A stretch of 7,452 bases of DNA from an uncultured Collinsella sp. (GCA_900549185.1 URNM01000092.1:1-7452); one strand, 5' to 3'; counted from the first letter of the stretch, positions 1 through 5,717 are shown. A program made the numbers and translations. The notes: a model not told the origin generated them from the sequence alone.

Positions 1-33
1 GGCATGACCAGAAGGTCTATGCCTTGCCTTTTT
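1..33 (+). terminator. Possible intrinsic terminator at the left edge
   Basis: Positions 1-9 and 14-23 can pair as GGCAT-GACC with GGTC-T-ATGCC (one bulged base) around an AGAA loop, and a five-T run follows at 29-33. This would suit a plus-strand gene ending to the left of the window. Against it, the T-run is six bases from the stem, and an alternative pairing GGCATGA (1-7) with TCATGCC (33-39) also exists, so it may only be part of a palindromic repeat. Confidence 0.3.
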
Positions 34-100
34 CATGCCAACTTGTTCGCCCTGGGCGGCGCTCGCTGGCGTTGCCAAAACATCGGCGTTCCCATAGTCC

Positions 101-125
101 AAACCTGCCAAAAAGGGACAGGTTT
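101..125. repeat. Short inverted repeat AAACCTG/CAGGTTT
   Basis: AAACCTG at 101-107 is the exact reverse complement of CAGGTTT at 119-125, with an 11-nt A-rich spacer. It looks like a small interspersed palindrome. Whether it recurs in the genome cannot be seen from one copy. Confidence 0.5.
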
Positions 126-168
126 ATTTTGGTCGGTTTTATCTGGGCAAACGTGGTCGTCTATCGCG

Positions 169-203
169 ATGTAGTCGTTTAAGAACGTCCCCAACGACTA
201 CAT
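169..203. repeat. Perfect 11-bp inverted repeat
   Basis: ATGTAGTCGTT at 169-179 pairs exactly with AACGACTACAT at 193-203 around a 13-nt spacer. No T-run follows on either strand, so a terminator is unlikely. It ends only 3 bp before the much longer hairpin at 207-274; the two may form one element. Confidence 0.6.
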
Positions 204-206
204 AGC

Positions 207-274
207 ATGAGAGTGGATAATCTCCCTGTTTGAGCCTGCATTCAAGCTCAAAGTGGGAGATCATCCACTCTCAT
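207..274. repeat. Long, nearly perfect 68-nt hairpin
   Basis: The outer arms at 207-226 and 255-274 are 20 bp long with a single mismatch (T/C class, still a G-U pair in one RNA orientation). Inside them TTTGAGC (229-235) pairs exactly with GCTCAAA (246-252), leaving a 10-nt loop at 236-245 and a 2-nt internal loop on each side. In all 27 positions per arm are complementary with one mismatch. It lies about 45 bp past the pdxT stop codon. It could protect or process the 3' end of the pdxST message, or be a MITE- or REP-like palindrome. There is no T-run. Confidence 0.8.
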
Positions 275-317
275 TCGTTATGTGTCCGAAAATCCACGCT
301 CGTTTCTACTCTTCTGC

Positions 318-905
318 CTACATTTGTAGGAACAGTTCGTGGAGGCGGGTGTCTTCATCGAGTTCGGGGTGGAAGGTTACGCCGAGCTGGTTGCCCTGGC
401 GCGCGGCGACGATACGGCCGTCGACTTTCGCTAAGGCCTTTGCGTCGCCGTGCACTTCGACGATGCGGGGCGCGCGGATAAACGTCAGCGGCACCTCACC
501 GTCGATGCCGCCTACCTGCCCCTTTGTGCGAAAGCTGCCGAGCTGCCTGCCGTAGGCATTGCGCTCGACAAGTACATCCATGGTTGCCAAACGCGGCGTG
601 CCCTTATCGTCATGGGCGGCAAGGTCGTGAGCCAGTAGAATCAGGCCGGCGCAGGTGCCAAGGACGGGCATGCCTTCAACAATGTGGGCACGAAGCTCCT
701 CGAGCATGCCCAACTCATCAAGCAGCTTCCCTTGAACGGTAGACTCGCCGCCGGGAAGTACCAGACGGTCAAAGTCTTGCTTCAAATCGGCCGCCTGCCT
801 CAGCTCAATACAGTGTGCGCCCAGCTCGGACAGCCTCGCCTCGTGCTCGGCAAAAGCACCTTGGACCGCCAGCACGGCGACCGTCTGGTCTGCGTAATCG
901 CTCAT
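318..905 (-). CDS. pdxT: PdxT, glutaminase subunit of pyridoxal 5'-phosphate synthase
   Basis: Class I glutamine amidotransferase that hydrolyses glutamine and feeds ammonia to PdxS in the cytoplasmic PLP synthase complex. The 195-residue length is usual for the family. Visible motifs are the oxyanion/substrate loop GGEST (52-56), the nucleophile Cys85 in GTCAG, the conserved RNAYGRQ (116-122), and the His179-Glu181 pair in HPEL that completes the catalytic triad. The start is supported by AAAGGA six bases upstream (complement of 912-917). It lies 20 bp after the pdxS stop, so the two genes are surely cotranscribed. The last codons overlap a small palindrome, CCTACA-tt-TGTAGG (317-330), with no T-run, so it is a poor terminator. 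The assignment is secure. Confidence 0.97.
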   Translation of the reverse strand: MSDYADQTVAVLAVQGAFAEHEARLSELGAHCIELRQAADLKQDFDRLVLPGGESTVQGKLLDELGMLEELRAHIVEGMPVLGTCAGLILLAHDLAAHDDKGTPRLATMDVLVERNAYGRQLGSFRTKGQVGGIDGEVPLTFIRAPRIVEVHGDAKALAKVDGRIVAARQGNQLGVTFHPELDEDTRLHELFLQM

Positions 906-925
906 GTGCGATCCTTTCTGCTGGA

Positions 926-1816
926 CTAGCGCCCGCGCTCCTCCATGATGATCTCAATTTCGTCGGCGTTGATGCCCACCATGGCCTCGCCCAGGTCCTC
1001 CGAAAGCTCAGCGATGAGCTTGGCGTCGGTGAAGTTGGCCACGGCCTTGACGATGGCGGCGGCGCGCTTGGCCGGGTCGCCGCTCTTAAAGATGCCCGAG
1101 CCCACAAAGACTCCTTCGGCGCCCAGCTGCATCATCAGCGCGGCGTCGGCGGGGGTCGCTACGCCGCCGGCGGCAAAGTTCACGACGGGAAGCTTGCCCG
1201 TGGCATGGACCTCGCGCACCAGCTCGACCGGAACCTGCAGCTGCTTGGCTGCCTCAAAGAGCTCATCATCGCGCAGGGCGACAATGTCACGGATCTGCTT
1301 TTGGATCTTGCGCATGTGGCGCACGGCCTGGACCACGTCGCCCGTACCCGGCTCACCCTTGGTGCGAATCATCGTGGCGCCCTCGGCAACACGGCGCAGC
1401 GCCTCGCCCAGGTCGCGGGCACCGCAGACAAACGGGACGTCAAACTGGGTCTTGTCGATGTGGTAGACGTCATCGGCAGGGGAGAGAACCTCGGATTCGT
1501 CGATGTAATCGATCTCGATGGCCTGCAAGACCTGCGCCTCGACAATGTGACCGATGCGGCACTTGGCCATAACAGGGATGGAGACTGCCTCTTGGATGCC
1601 CTTGATCATCTTGGGGTCGCTCATGCGCGACACACCGCCTGCGGCGCGGATGTCGGCCGGGATGCGCTCGAGAGCCATGACGGCGCAGGCGCCTGCCTCC
1701 TCGGCGATGCGCGCCTGCTCGGGCGTGGTGACGTCCATGATGACGCCGCCCTTGAGCATCTGCGCGAGTTCGCGGTTGAGTTTGACGCGATCGGCCTTGC
1801 TGGTCTGTTCTGCCAT
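926..1816 (-). CDS. pdxS: PdxS, synthase subunit of pyridoxal 5'-phosphate synthase
   Basis: Makes PLP from ribose 5-phosphate, glyceraldehyde 3-phosphate and ammonia delivered by PdxT; the family forms a (beta/alpha)8 barrel that assembles as a dodecamer. With the start chosen here it has 296 residues, the usual length. Visible landmarks are Asp28 in IMDV, Lys85 in PVMAKCRIGH (the lysine that binds the pentose as a Schiff base in studied members), and Lys153 in RTKGEPGTG (the second catalytic lysine). The open frame extends upstream to 1858, but only the ATG at 1814-1816 has a good ribosome binding site, AAGGGAG five bases upstream (complement of 1822-1828), and the family starts near here. 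It is first in the pdxS-pdxT operon and divergent from the regulator at 1962. Codons strongly favour G/C in third position, as expected of a highly expressed gene. Confidence 0.98.
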   Translation of the reverse strand: MAEQTSKADRVKLNRELAQMLKGGVIMDVTTPEQARIAEEAGACAVMALERIPADIRAAGGVSRMSDPKMIKGIQEAVSIPVMAKCRIGHIVEAQVLQAIEIDYIDESEVLSPADDVYHIDKTQFDVPFVCGARDLGEALRRVAEGATMIRTKGEPGTGDVVQAVRHMRKIQKQIRDIVALRDDELFEAAKQLQVPVELVREVHATGKLPVVNFAAGGVATPADAALMMQLGAEGVFVGSGIFKSGDPAKRAAAIVKAVANFTDAKLIAELSEDLGEAMVGINADEIEIIMEERGR

Positions 1817-1961
1817 GGTTGCTCCCTTGGTTGGCATGTGCATTGCTTGACGGAACATCCTATCGGGGAGCTGGGTATGGCGAAATACTCAGTTTTCGAG
1901 ATAATAACAAGGTCAGACTAATACCAGATTGAATGACTTAATAAGGTCAGGTGACAAACTC
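1817..1961. promoter_or_regulatory. Divergent control region between pdxS and the MocR regulator
   Basis: The space between the two divergent genes must hold both promoters. An AT-rich core at 1900-1906 reads GATAAT on the plus strand and TATTAT on the minus strand, each five of six matches to a -10 box, but neither has a good -35 box at the usual distance. That is typical of promoters needing an activator. The TTGACG at 1847-1852 has no matching -10 box. Two copies of a 12-bp direct repeat (listed separately) surround this core on the regulator side. Confidence 0.55.
1905..1950. promoter_or_regulatory. Direct repeat TAAYAAGGTCAG x2, candidate PdxR operator
   Basis: TAACAAGGTCAG at 1905-1916 and TAATAAGGTCAG at 1939-1950 differ at one base and lie 34 bp apart, close to three helical turns, so both face the same side of the DNA. 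MocR/PdxR regulators characterised elsewhere bind direct repeats in this kind of divergent promoter. The first copy lies beside the AT-rich promoter core. The second overlaps the start of the regulator's ribosome binding site (AGGTGA, 1949-1954). That placement would suit activation of pdxST and repression of the regulator's own gene. The repeat is seen; the function is inferred. Confidence 0.55.
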
Positions 1962-3401
1962 ATGCTTGACTACAATTTGGAACAACGCGGCGAGGCATCG
2001 CTCTATGAGTATGTTTACCAGCAAATTCGAGATGATATCGTAGCTGGACGTATTGCGGCGGGGGAACATCTGCCGTCTAAGCGCGCCTTTGCCAGTCATC
2101 TGGGAATCAGTGTCATTACTATCGAGAATGCATATAGCCAGCTACTTGCCGAGGGCTATATTTGCTCAATGCCGCGTCGTGGCTACTACGCTTGCGAGCT
2201 TCCGGATGCACCGGTTTTGGCTTCGGCTGCGGAGGGCATCGACCGAGATGCCGTCTCTGTGGGCCCCAGCGCGCATGATGTCAACGGACAGGTTGAGCGA
2301 TTTGATGCACTTTCTCCTTCCGCTTTGGAGGCGGCGCGGCTTTGGCAAGGCGCGCTGCGGGCGACGTTGACATCCGAAGACGAGCGCGAGATCTTTTCGC
2401 CCGCACCGGCACAGGGCACCGCTCGGCTACGACGCGCTATCGCTCACCATCTGCGTGGGACGAGGGGCATGAATATCGATCCCGACAATATCGTTATCGG
2501 TGCGGGCGCCCAGCTGCTCGATACCATGTTGGTTCAGTTGCTTGGAGCCGACAAGGTGTATGCCGTTGAGGATCCGGGATATTTGCGCCTGACGCGCATC
2601 TATCAGGCTATGGGTTGCAACGTTCGGCATATCCCGTTGGATGATGGCGGCGTGGACTTGAGTACTCTGCAGAAAACTGGGACCGATGTCCTTCACCTGA
2701 TGCCGTCCCATCAGTATCCGACCGGCCTTGTGACGAGCATTGCGCGTCGCTATGCGCTGCTGAGCTGGGCCGCCGAGCGACCAGGTCGGTATCTCATCGA
2801 AGATGACTTTGATTGTGAGTTTCGCCTTGCCGGCAAGCCGATTCCCGCGCTCGCGTCGATCGATGCCGCCCAGTCGGTTATCTACACCAACACGTTTTCG
2901 AAGAGCCTGTCATCGGCGTTGCGTCTAGCATACATGGTGTTGCCCGATGAGCTGATGGAGCGGTTTAGGCACAACCTTGGTTTTTACGCCTCATCGGTGA
3001 GCTCTGTTGACCAGGTCGCTTTGGCTCGTTTGCTGGAATCGGGTGATTACGAGCGACATGTGAACCGCGTGCGCGTGCGCGCTCGCGAGGCGCGCGATTG
3101 TCTGGCGGCGCTTGTGCGGAAGGCGTTTCCGGCGGGGGAGGTCTCGATCGAACATGCAGACGCGGGCCTTTACTGCACCGTGGTTGCGGAGCGCGGAACG
3201 GACGGAAGCTCTTTTGCGCAGGCCCTCACGCGCTCGAGTATCCCTTTTGTCGATATCAGTGAGTGTTATTGGTGCGCCGATGGCGCATCTGCCCCCGAAA
3301 ACTCAAGTCAAATTCTTGTCCAGTATGACGATTTGAGTCCAAAAGTGCTAAATACCTTGGAATTGCAGCTCATTGGGGAACTCTGCAATCTAAGTGAGTA
3401 G
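1962..3401 (+). CDS. pdxR: MocR/PdxR-type transcriptional regulator of PLP synthesis
   Basis: Predicted PLP-sensing regulator of 479 residues. Residues about 12-80 form a GntR-type winged helix with the hallmark HLPSKRAFASHLGIS (37-50 region) and the AEGYI wing entry. From about 120 on it has an aminotransferase class I fold: PSHQYPTG (248-255), EDDFD (280-284), and Lys314 in NTFSKSLSSALRLAY as the PLP-binding lysine. Divergent placement next to pdxS makes PdxR the natural call. The ATG at 1962 has AGGTGA seven bases upstream; an in-frame TTG at 1929 is open but lies between the operator-like repeats and lacks a ribosome site. Oddities: Phe283 stands where relatives usually have Tyr, and the C-terminal stretch ILVQYDDLS lacks the usual Arg-Leu-Gly pattern. 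The last codons, Leu-Ser-Glu-stop, come from a 120-bp repeat starting at 3391, so the native C-terminus may have been altered. Confidence 0.9.
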   Translation: MLDYNLEQRGEASLYEYVYQQIRDDIVAGRIAAGEHLPSKRAFASHLGISVITIENAYSQLLAEGYICSMPRRGYYACELPDAPVLASAAEGIDRDAVSVGPSAHDVNGQVERFDALSPSALEAARLWQGALRATLTSEDEREIFSPAPAQGTARLRRAIAHHLRGTRGMNIDPDNIVIGAGAQLLDTMLVQLLGADKVYAVEDPGYLRLTRIYQAMGCNVRHIPLDDGGVDLSTLQKTGTDVLHLMPSHQYPTGLVTSIARRYALLSWAAERPGRYLIEDDFDCEFRLAGKPIPALASIDAAQSVIYTNTFSKSLSSALRLAYMVLPDELMERFRHNLGFYASSVSSVDQVALARLLESGDYERHVNRVRVRAREARDCLAALVRKAFPAGEVSIEHADAGLYCTVVAERGTDGSSFAQALTRSSIPFVDISECYWCADGASAPENSSQILVQYDDLSPKVLNTLELQLIGELCNLSE

Positions 3402-3510
3402 ACTTTTGGCACTTTGGCGATCAGGCAGTTTTGTAACAAGCTATCTACCTGCGGTTTTGAAAAGCAGGATGACCGGCCTGCTCGGGATGTTTAAAAAGGT
3501 CTACTCACTT
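3391..3510. repeat. 120-bp MITE-like repeat, copy 1
   Basis: Begins TAAGTGAGTAGAC and ends GTCTACTCACTT, so its ends are inverted repeats: AAGTGAGTAGAC matches exactly on both sides, and the match runs on with T/A tracts (one extra base). Aligned without gaps to the copy at 4810-4929, 97 of 120 positions are identical by hand count. Differences sit mainly in the right half; the first 20 and last 10 bases are identical. The left end holds the regulator's stop codon (3399-3401) and carries TAA, TGA and TAG in the three frames. It contains no transposase gene. A GTG-started frame runs through it but is closed in copy 2, so no protein is proposed. Confidence 0.9.
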
Positions 3511-3692
3511 GCCGCGCAAAGCTTCTGCATGCGAAAAAATGGGGTTTTCAACAGGCCTTCGTCCAGCTCTTGGCAAGCTTTTGGCCAGTTGGGGAGGGCT
3601 GTTGAAAACTTGACAGTCCGTTCGGTGCCATTTTTGGTGCGTTCGCGCCAATGCGTGACTGACTGGGTTGAAATTCGTGTTTTCCTGTGTCT
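3511..3692 (+). promoter_or_regulatory. Leader of the unknown gene: 14-bp inverted repeat and a TTGACA box
   Basis: GTTTTCAACAGGCC (3544-3557) is complementary to GGGCTGTTGAAAAC (3596-3609) at 13 of 14 positions, with a 38-nt spacer. Directly after it TTGACA (3610-3615) matches the -35 consensus perfectly, yet no good -10 box is found 16-18 bp later (TTTGGT at 3633-3638). No Shine-Dalgarno sequence precedes the start of the next gene, so transcription may start close to that start codon. Promoter function is uncertain. Confidence 0.35.
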
Positions 3693-4820
3693 ATGAAAGA
3701 TCTACTTTGTGACATATCGGCTTTTAGGTACTGGCGTTTGCCCCCTCAAGTCCGCGCGTTGTGTCCGCCGCTTCCGCGGCCGGAAGAAGACCGGCAGCGA
3801 TATGACCTTGCCCGTAACCCGACGGCTGCGGTTGTGCTTGGCTTTCCGTTGTATACATTGGTTCGGACGAGAAACAAGCGGACTTGCCCGGCCAGCATTA
3901 GGCAGCGGCTGTTCCTTGGCGAGCTCCCCAGGGAATCCGTGCTGGAAACGGAGCATGGATTTTTGATCACGTCTCCTCTGCTGACGGCATTCATCATGTC
4001 GCGACATCTGACGGATCTTCAGCTTCTTTTGGTATTGGCGGAGATGTGTGGCTTGTTTGCGGTGCGCGCTCTGCCGGCGGCACTTGAGGCGGAGCTTTCG
4101 CGTGCAATTGATTCGGGCGCGATTTCGACAACGTTCGGTTGGGTGCGCTGTCCGTCCGAGGACGGCACCGCCTCAAATTTATGGCGTCGAGACGCTTTGG
4201 TTTTGGGCAGAGACCTTGACCGTTTTTGTTCAGATGTTTGCGGGATGCGTTACGGCAATAGATTTATGGCGGTATCGCAACTCGTTCCATTGGGTGCCGC
4301 GTCGCCTTTTGAGGTCGAGGCGTATTTGTTGCTTGGACTACCGCGATCTCTGGGGGGCGAAGGTTTTTGCGGCATAGAGCTCAATGTCGAAGTGACGTTA
4401 AGCACAAGTGCTCGAGCGATTGTGGGAAAGTCCCGTGTATATATCGACCTACTACTTTCTACGCCGGACGGCAGGCGACAGGTGGCCATTGAATGTCAGG
4501 GAAAGGCCTCGCACGGACGCGCAGGGGATGGCTTGCGTGACGCCGATCGCATGACGGCCCTTCAGGCCATGGGCTACGATGTGCTTCTCCTGACAAACAG
4601 ACAGATATCTGATGAGGATAGATTCCGCGCGATCGTTAAGGCCGTATGCAGGATGCTCGATGCTGAATATCGTGATAAAAGCCCGGATGAGCAAAGGGCT
4701 GAGGCATTACTCCGGTCTGAACTATTCGTTGACTGGACAAAATTGGGAGTAATCGACGGAAAGATGCCCGTTAGACGCAAAACAGCTCAATCGTGGACGG
4801 CTGCGGTTCTAAGTGAGTAG
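3693..4820 (+). CDS. Uncharacterised protein with probable PD-(D/E)XK nuclease-like C-terminal domain
   Basis: I do not recognise a named function. The 375-residue soluble protein has no signal peptide or membrane segment. It resembles, from memory, a group of Coriobacteriia proteins with an N-terminal part opening LLCDxSAxRYWR and PPQVRAL (about 4-23), a SPFE...LLLGLP...LGGEGF segment (204-226), and a C-terminal domain about 247-325. That domain shows YIDLLL (Asp252), AIECQGKASH (Glu267, Gln269), DADR (283-286) and MGYDVLLLTNRQ (293-304). The order D, E-x-Q, then a helix and a final strand suits the DUF559/Vsr-like restriction-endonuclease fold, but the usual third acidic or lysine residue is Gln269, so activity is doubtful. 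The start is uncertain: ATG 3693 or the in-frame GTG 3687, neither with a ribosome site. It sits between two copies of a 120-bp repeat, and its last codons are made by copy 2. Confidence 0.75.
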   Translation: MKDLLCDISAFRYWRLPPQVRALCPPLPRPEEDRQRYDLARNPTAAVVLGFPLYTLVRTRNKRTCPASIRQRLFLGELPRESVLETEHGFLITSPLLTAFIMSRHLTDLQLLLVLAEMCGLFAVRALPAALEAELSRAIDSGAISTTFGWVRCPSEDGTASNLWRRDALVLGRDLDRFCSDVCGMRYGNRFMAVSQLVPLGAASPFEVEAYLLLGLPRSLGGEGFCGIELNVEVTLSTSARAIVGKSRVYIDLLLSTPDGRRQVAIECQGKASHGRAGDGLRDADRMTALQAMGYDVLLLTNRQISDEDRFRAIVKAVCRMLDAEYRDKSPDEQRAEALLRSELFVDWTKLGVIDGKMPVRRKTAQSWTAAVLSE

Positions 4821-4929
4821 ACTTTTGGCGCTTTGGCGACCAAGCCGTTTTGCAACAAGTCATTTACCTGCGGCTTTATAAAGCAATATGGATGGTGTGC
4901 TCGGCAAGTTCCAAAAAGTCTACTCACTT
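4810..4929. repeat. 120-bp MITE-like repeat, copy 2
   Basis: Same length and orientation as copy 1 at 3391. Its ends pair over about 18 bp: AAGTGAGTAGACTTTTGG (4811-4828) against the complement of 4911-4929, with one extra base. If the element proper is AGTGAG...CTCACT, it is flanked by TA on both sides (4810-4811 and 4929-4930), the target duplication of Tc1/mariner/IS630-type MITEs; copy 1 has TA on the left and TG on the right. The left end supplies the stop codon of the unknown gene (4818-4820). A T-run at 4932-4936 follows the right arm, so the folded element might also end transcription on the plus strand. Confidence 0.9.
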
Positions 4930-4964
4930 AGTTTTTGACGAGAAACCGATGCCGAAGGCGGTCC

Positions 4965-4988
4965 TATTTCAGGGAGTATTTCAGGGCG
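4965..4988. repeat. Small tandem duplication
   Basis: TATTTCAGGGAG is followed directly by TATTTCAGGGCG, two 12-bp units with one mismatch, in the gap between convergent genes. It is probably a slippage product; no role is apparent. Confidence 0.6.
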
Positions 4989-5008
4989 TTAACGAGTCCT
5001 CGAGACAC

Positions 5009-5039
5009 AAAAAGGCCCGAACCATGCGGTCCGGGCCTT
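5009..5039 (-). terminator. Intrinsic terminator of the reverse rubrerythrin gene
   Basis: AAGGCCCG (5012-5019) pairs with CGGGCCTT (5032-5039); ACC/GGT extends the stem after one A/C mismatch, closing on an ATGC loop. Read on the minus strand, a G/C-rich stem is followed by TTTTT (complement of 5009-5013), the standard terminator form. It begins 34 bp past the stop codon at 5073. Confidence 0.92.
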
Positions 5040-5072
5040 ATCGAGCTAGAGATTGTCTCTCAGGCGGCTGGC

Positions 5073-5633
5073 TTAGCCAAAGTAGCGCTTGAGCAGGCCG
5101 GCGAAAGCCTTGCCGTGGCGAGCCTCGTCGCGAGCCATCTCGTGCACGGTGTCGTGGATGGCATCGAGACCAGCGGCCTTGGCGCGCTTGGCGAGATCGG
5201 TCTTGCCGGCGGTGGCACCATTCTCGGCCTCAACGCGCATCTCGAGGTTCTTCTTGGTGGAGTCAGTCACGACCTCGCCCAGGAGCTCAGCGAACTTAGC
5301 GGCGTGCTCGGCCTCCTCGTGGGCAGCCTTCTCCCAGTACAGGCCAATCTCGGGGTAGCCCTCGCGATGAGCGACGCGAGCCATGGCCAGGTACATACCG
5401 ACCTCGGAGCACTCGCCCTCAAAGTTGGCGCGCAGGTCGGCAACGATGTCCTCAGAGACGCCCTCCATCTTGGCGACGCCCACGACGTGCTCGGCAGCCC
5501 ACTCGAGCTGGCCCTCCTCCTGCTTCAGGAAACGAGAACCGGGAACGCCGCACTGGGGGCACTTGAAGTCCTCGGGCAGCTGGTCGCCGTCGAACTCTTC
5601 CACATAACCGCAAACGGGGCAAACAAACTTCAT
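5073..5633 (-). CDS. rbr: Reverse rubrerythrin (rubredoxin domain first, then diiron domain)
   Basis: Cytoplasmic non-haem diiron peroxidase that reduces hydrogen peroxide, and in clostridial relatives also oxygen, with electrons from NAD(P)H through partner proteins. At 186 residues it opens with a rubredoxin-like iron site, Cys5-x2-Cys8 and Cys25-x2-Cys28, and continues with a four-helix ferritin-like domain holding two ExxH motifs, Glu107-His110 in EEAEHA and Glu170-His173 in DEARHG, plus Glu72/Glu74 and Glu135/Glu137 as further ligand candidates. Rubredoxin at the N-terminus is the reverse of classical rubrerythrin. The ATG at 5631-5633 is chosen because MKFVCPVCGY is the family's normal start and AAAGGA lies seven bases upstream; the frame is open to 5738 but that extension has no homology-like character. 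It is a single-gene unit with its own terminator. The role fits an anaerobe meeting oxygen. Confidence 0.95.
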   Translation of the reverse strand: MKFVCPVCGYVEEFDGDQLPEDFKCPQCGVPGSRFLKQEEGQLEWAAEHVVGVAKMEGVSEDIVADLRANFEGECSEVGMYLAMARVAHREGYPEIGLYWEKAAHEEAEHAAKFAELLGEVVTDSTKKNLEMRVEAENGATAGKTDLAKRAKAAGLDAIHDTVHEMARDEARHGKAFAGLLKRYFG

Positions 5634-5636
5634 GAT

Positions 5637-5653
5637 TCGATCCTTTCGATCGA
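5637..5653 (-). promoter_or_regulatory. Hairpin enclosing the ribosome binding site of the rubrerythrin gene
   Basis: On the minus strand TCGATC-GAAAG-GATCGA forms a perfect 6-bp stem with a 5-nt loop, and the Shine-Dalgarno sequence GAAAGGA spans the loop and the first bases of the 3' arm. Pairing would partly hide the ribosome site. The structure is seen; any effect on translation is inferred. Confidence 0.45.
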
Positions 5654-5717
5654 TGGCGATTGTGCGCTCGCCCGGTCCCGTAAGGGCCCTCTCCGGACGT
5701 GCGTCTTGACGAGTTCT

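Larger units (their letters stand above)
1..317. other. Gene-free stretch rich in inverted repeats, downstream of pdxT
   Basis: No open frame here has a credible ribosome binding site or a recognisable product. The stretch lies downstream of pdxT, which is read leftwards. It holds four separate inverted repeats (about 1-39, 101-125, 169-203 and 207-274), the stronger ones listed separately. None is followed on the minus strand by a clear T-run, so they do not look like ordinary intrinsic terminators of the pdxST operon. They resemble interspersed palindromic elements between genes. The window starts inside this region, so any gene further left cannot be seen. Confidence 0.6.

Noticed and set aside
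1817..1858. Upstream start for PdxS adding 14 residues
   Set aside because: The ATGs at 1858 and 1837 lack a ribosome site, while the ATG at 1816 has AAGGGAG at a good distance and matches the family's usual length.
815..1921. A 368-codon plus-strand open frame opposite pdxS and pdxT
   Set aside because: It lies antisense to two certain genes with high-GC codon use, which commonly opens the opposite strand. Its translation resembles no known family and it has no ribosome site.
1929..1961. TTG start for the regulator, 11 codons earlier
   Set aside because: There is no ribosome site, and the extension would encode the operator-like repeat; the ATG at 1962 has AGGTGA seven bases upstream.
3394..3696. 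GTG-started frame running through repeat copy 1 as a small protein gene
   Set aside because: The matching frame in copy 2 reads similarly at first (SRLLALWR) but reaches a TAA stop at 4879-4881, and no ribosome site is present. The shared residues follow from DNA similarity of the repeat.
3391..4929. The repeat pair as a CRISPR array or as phage attachment sites
   Set aside because: Only two 120-bp copies lie 1.4 kb apart with a gene between, and there are no spacers, cas genes, integrase or phage genes in view.
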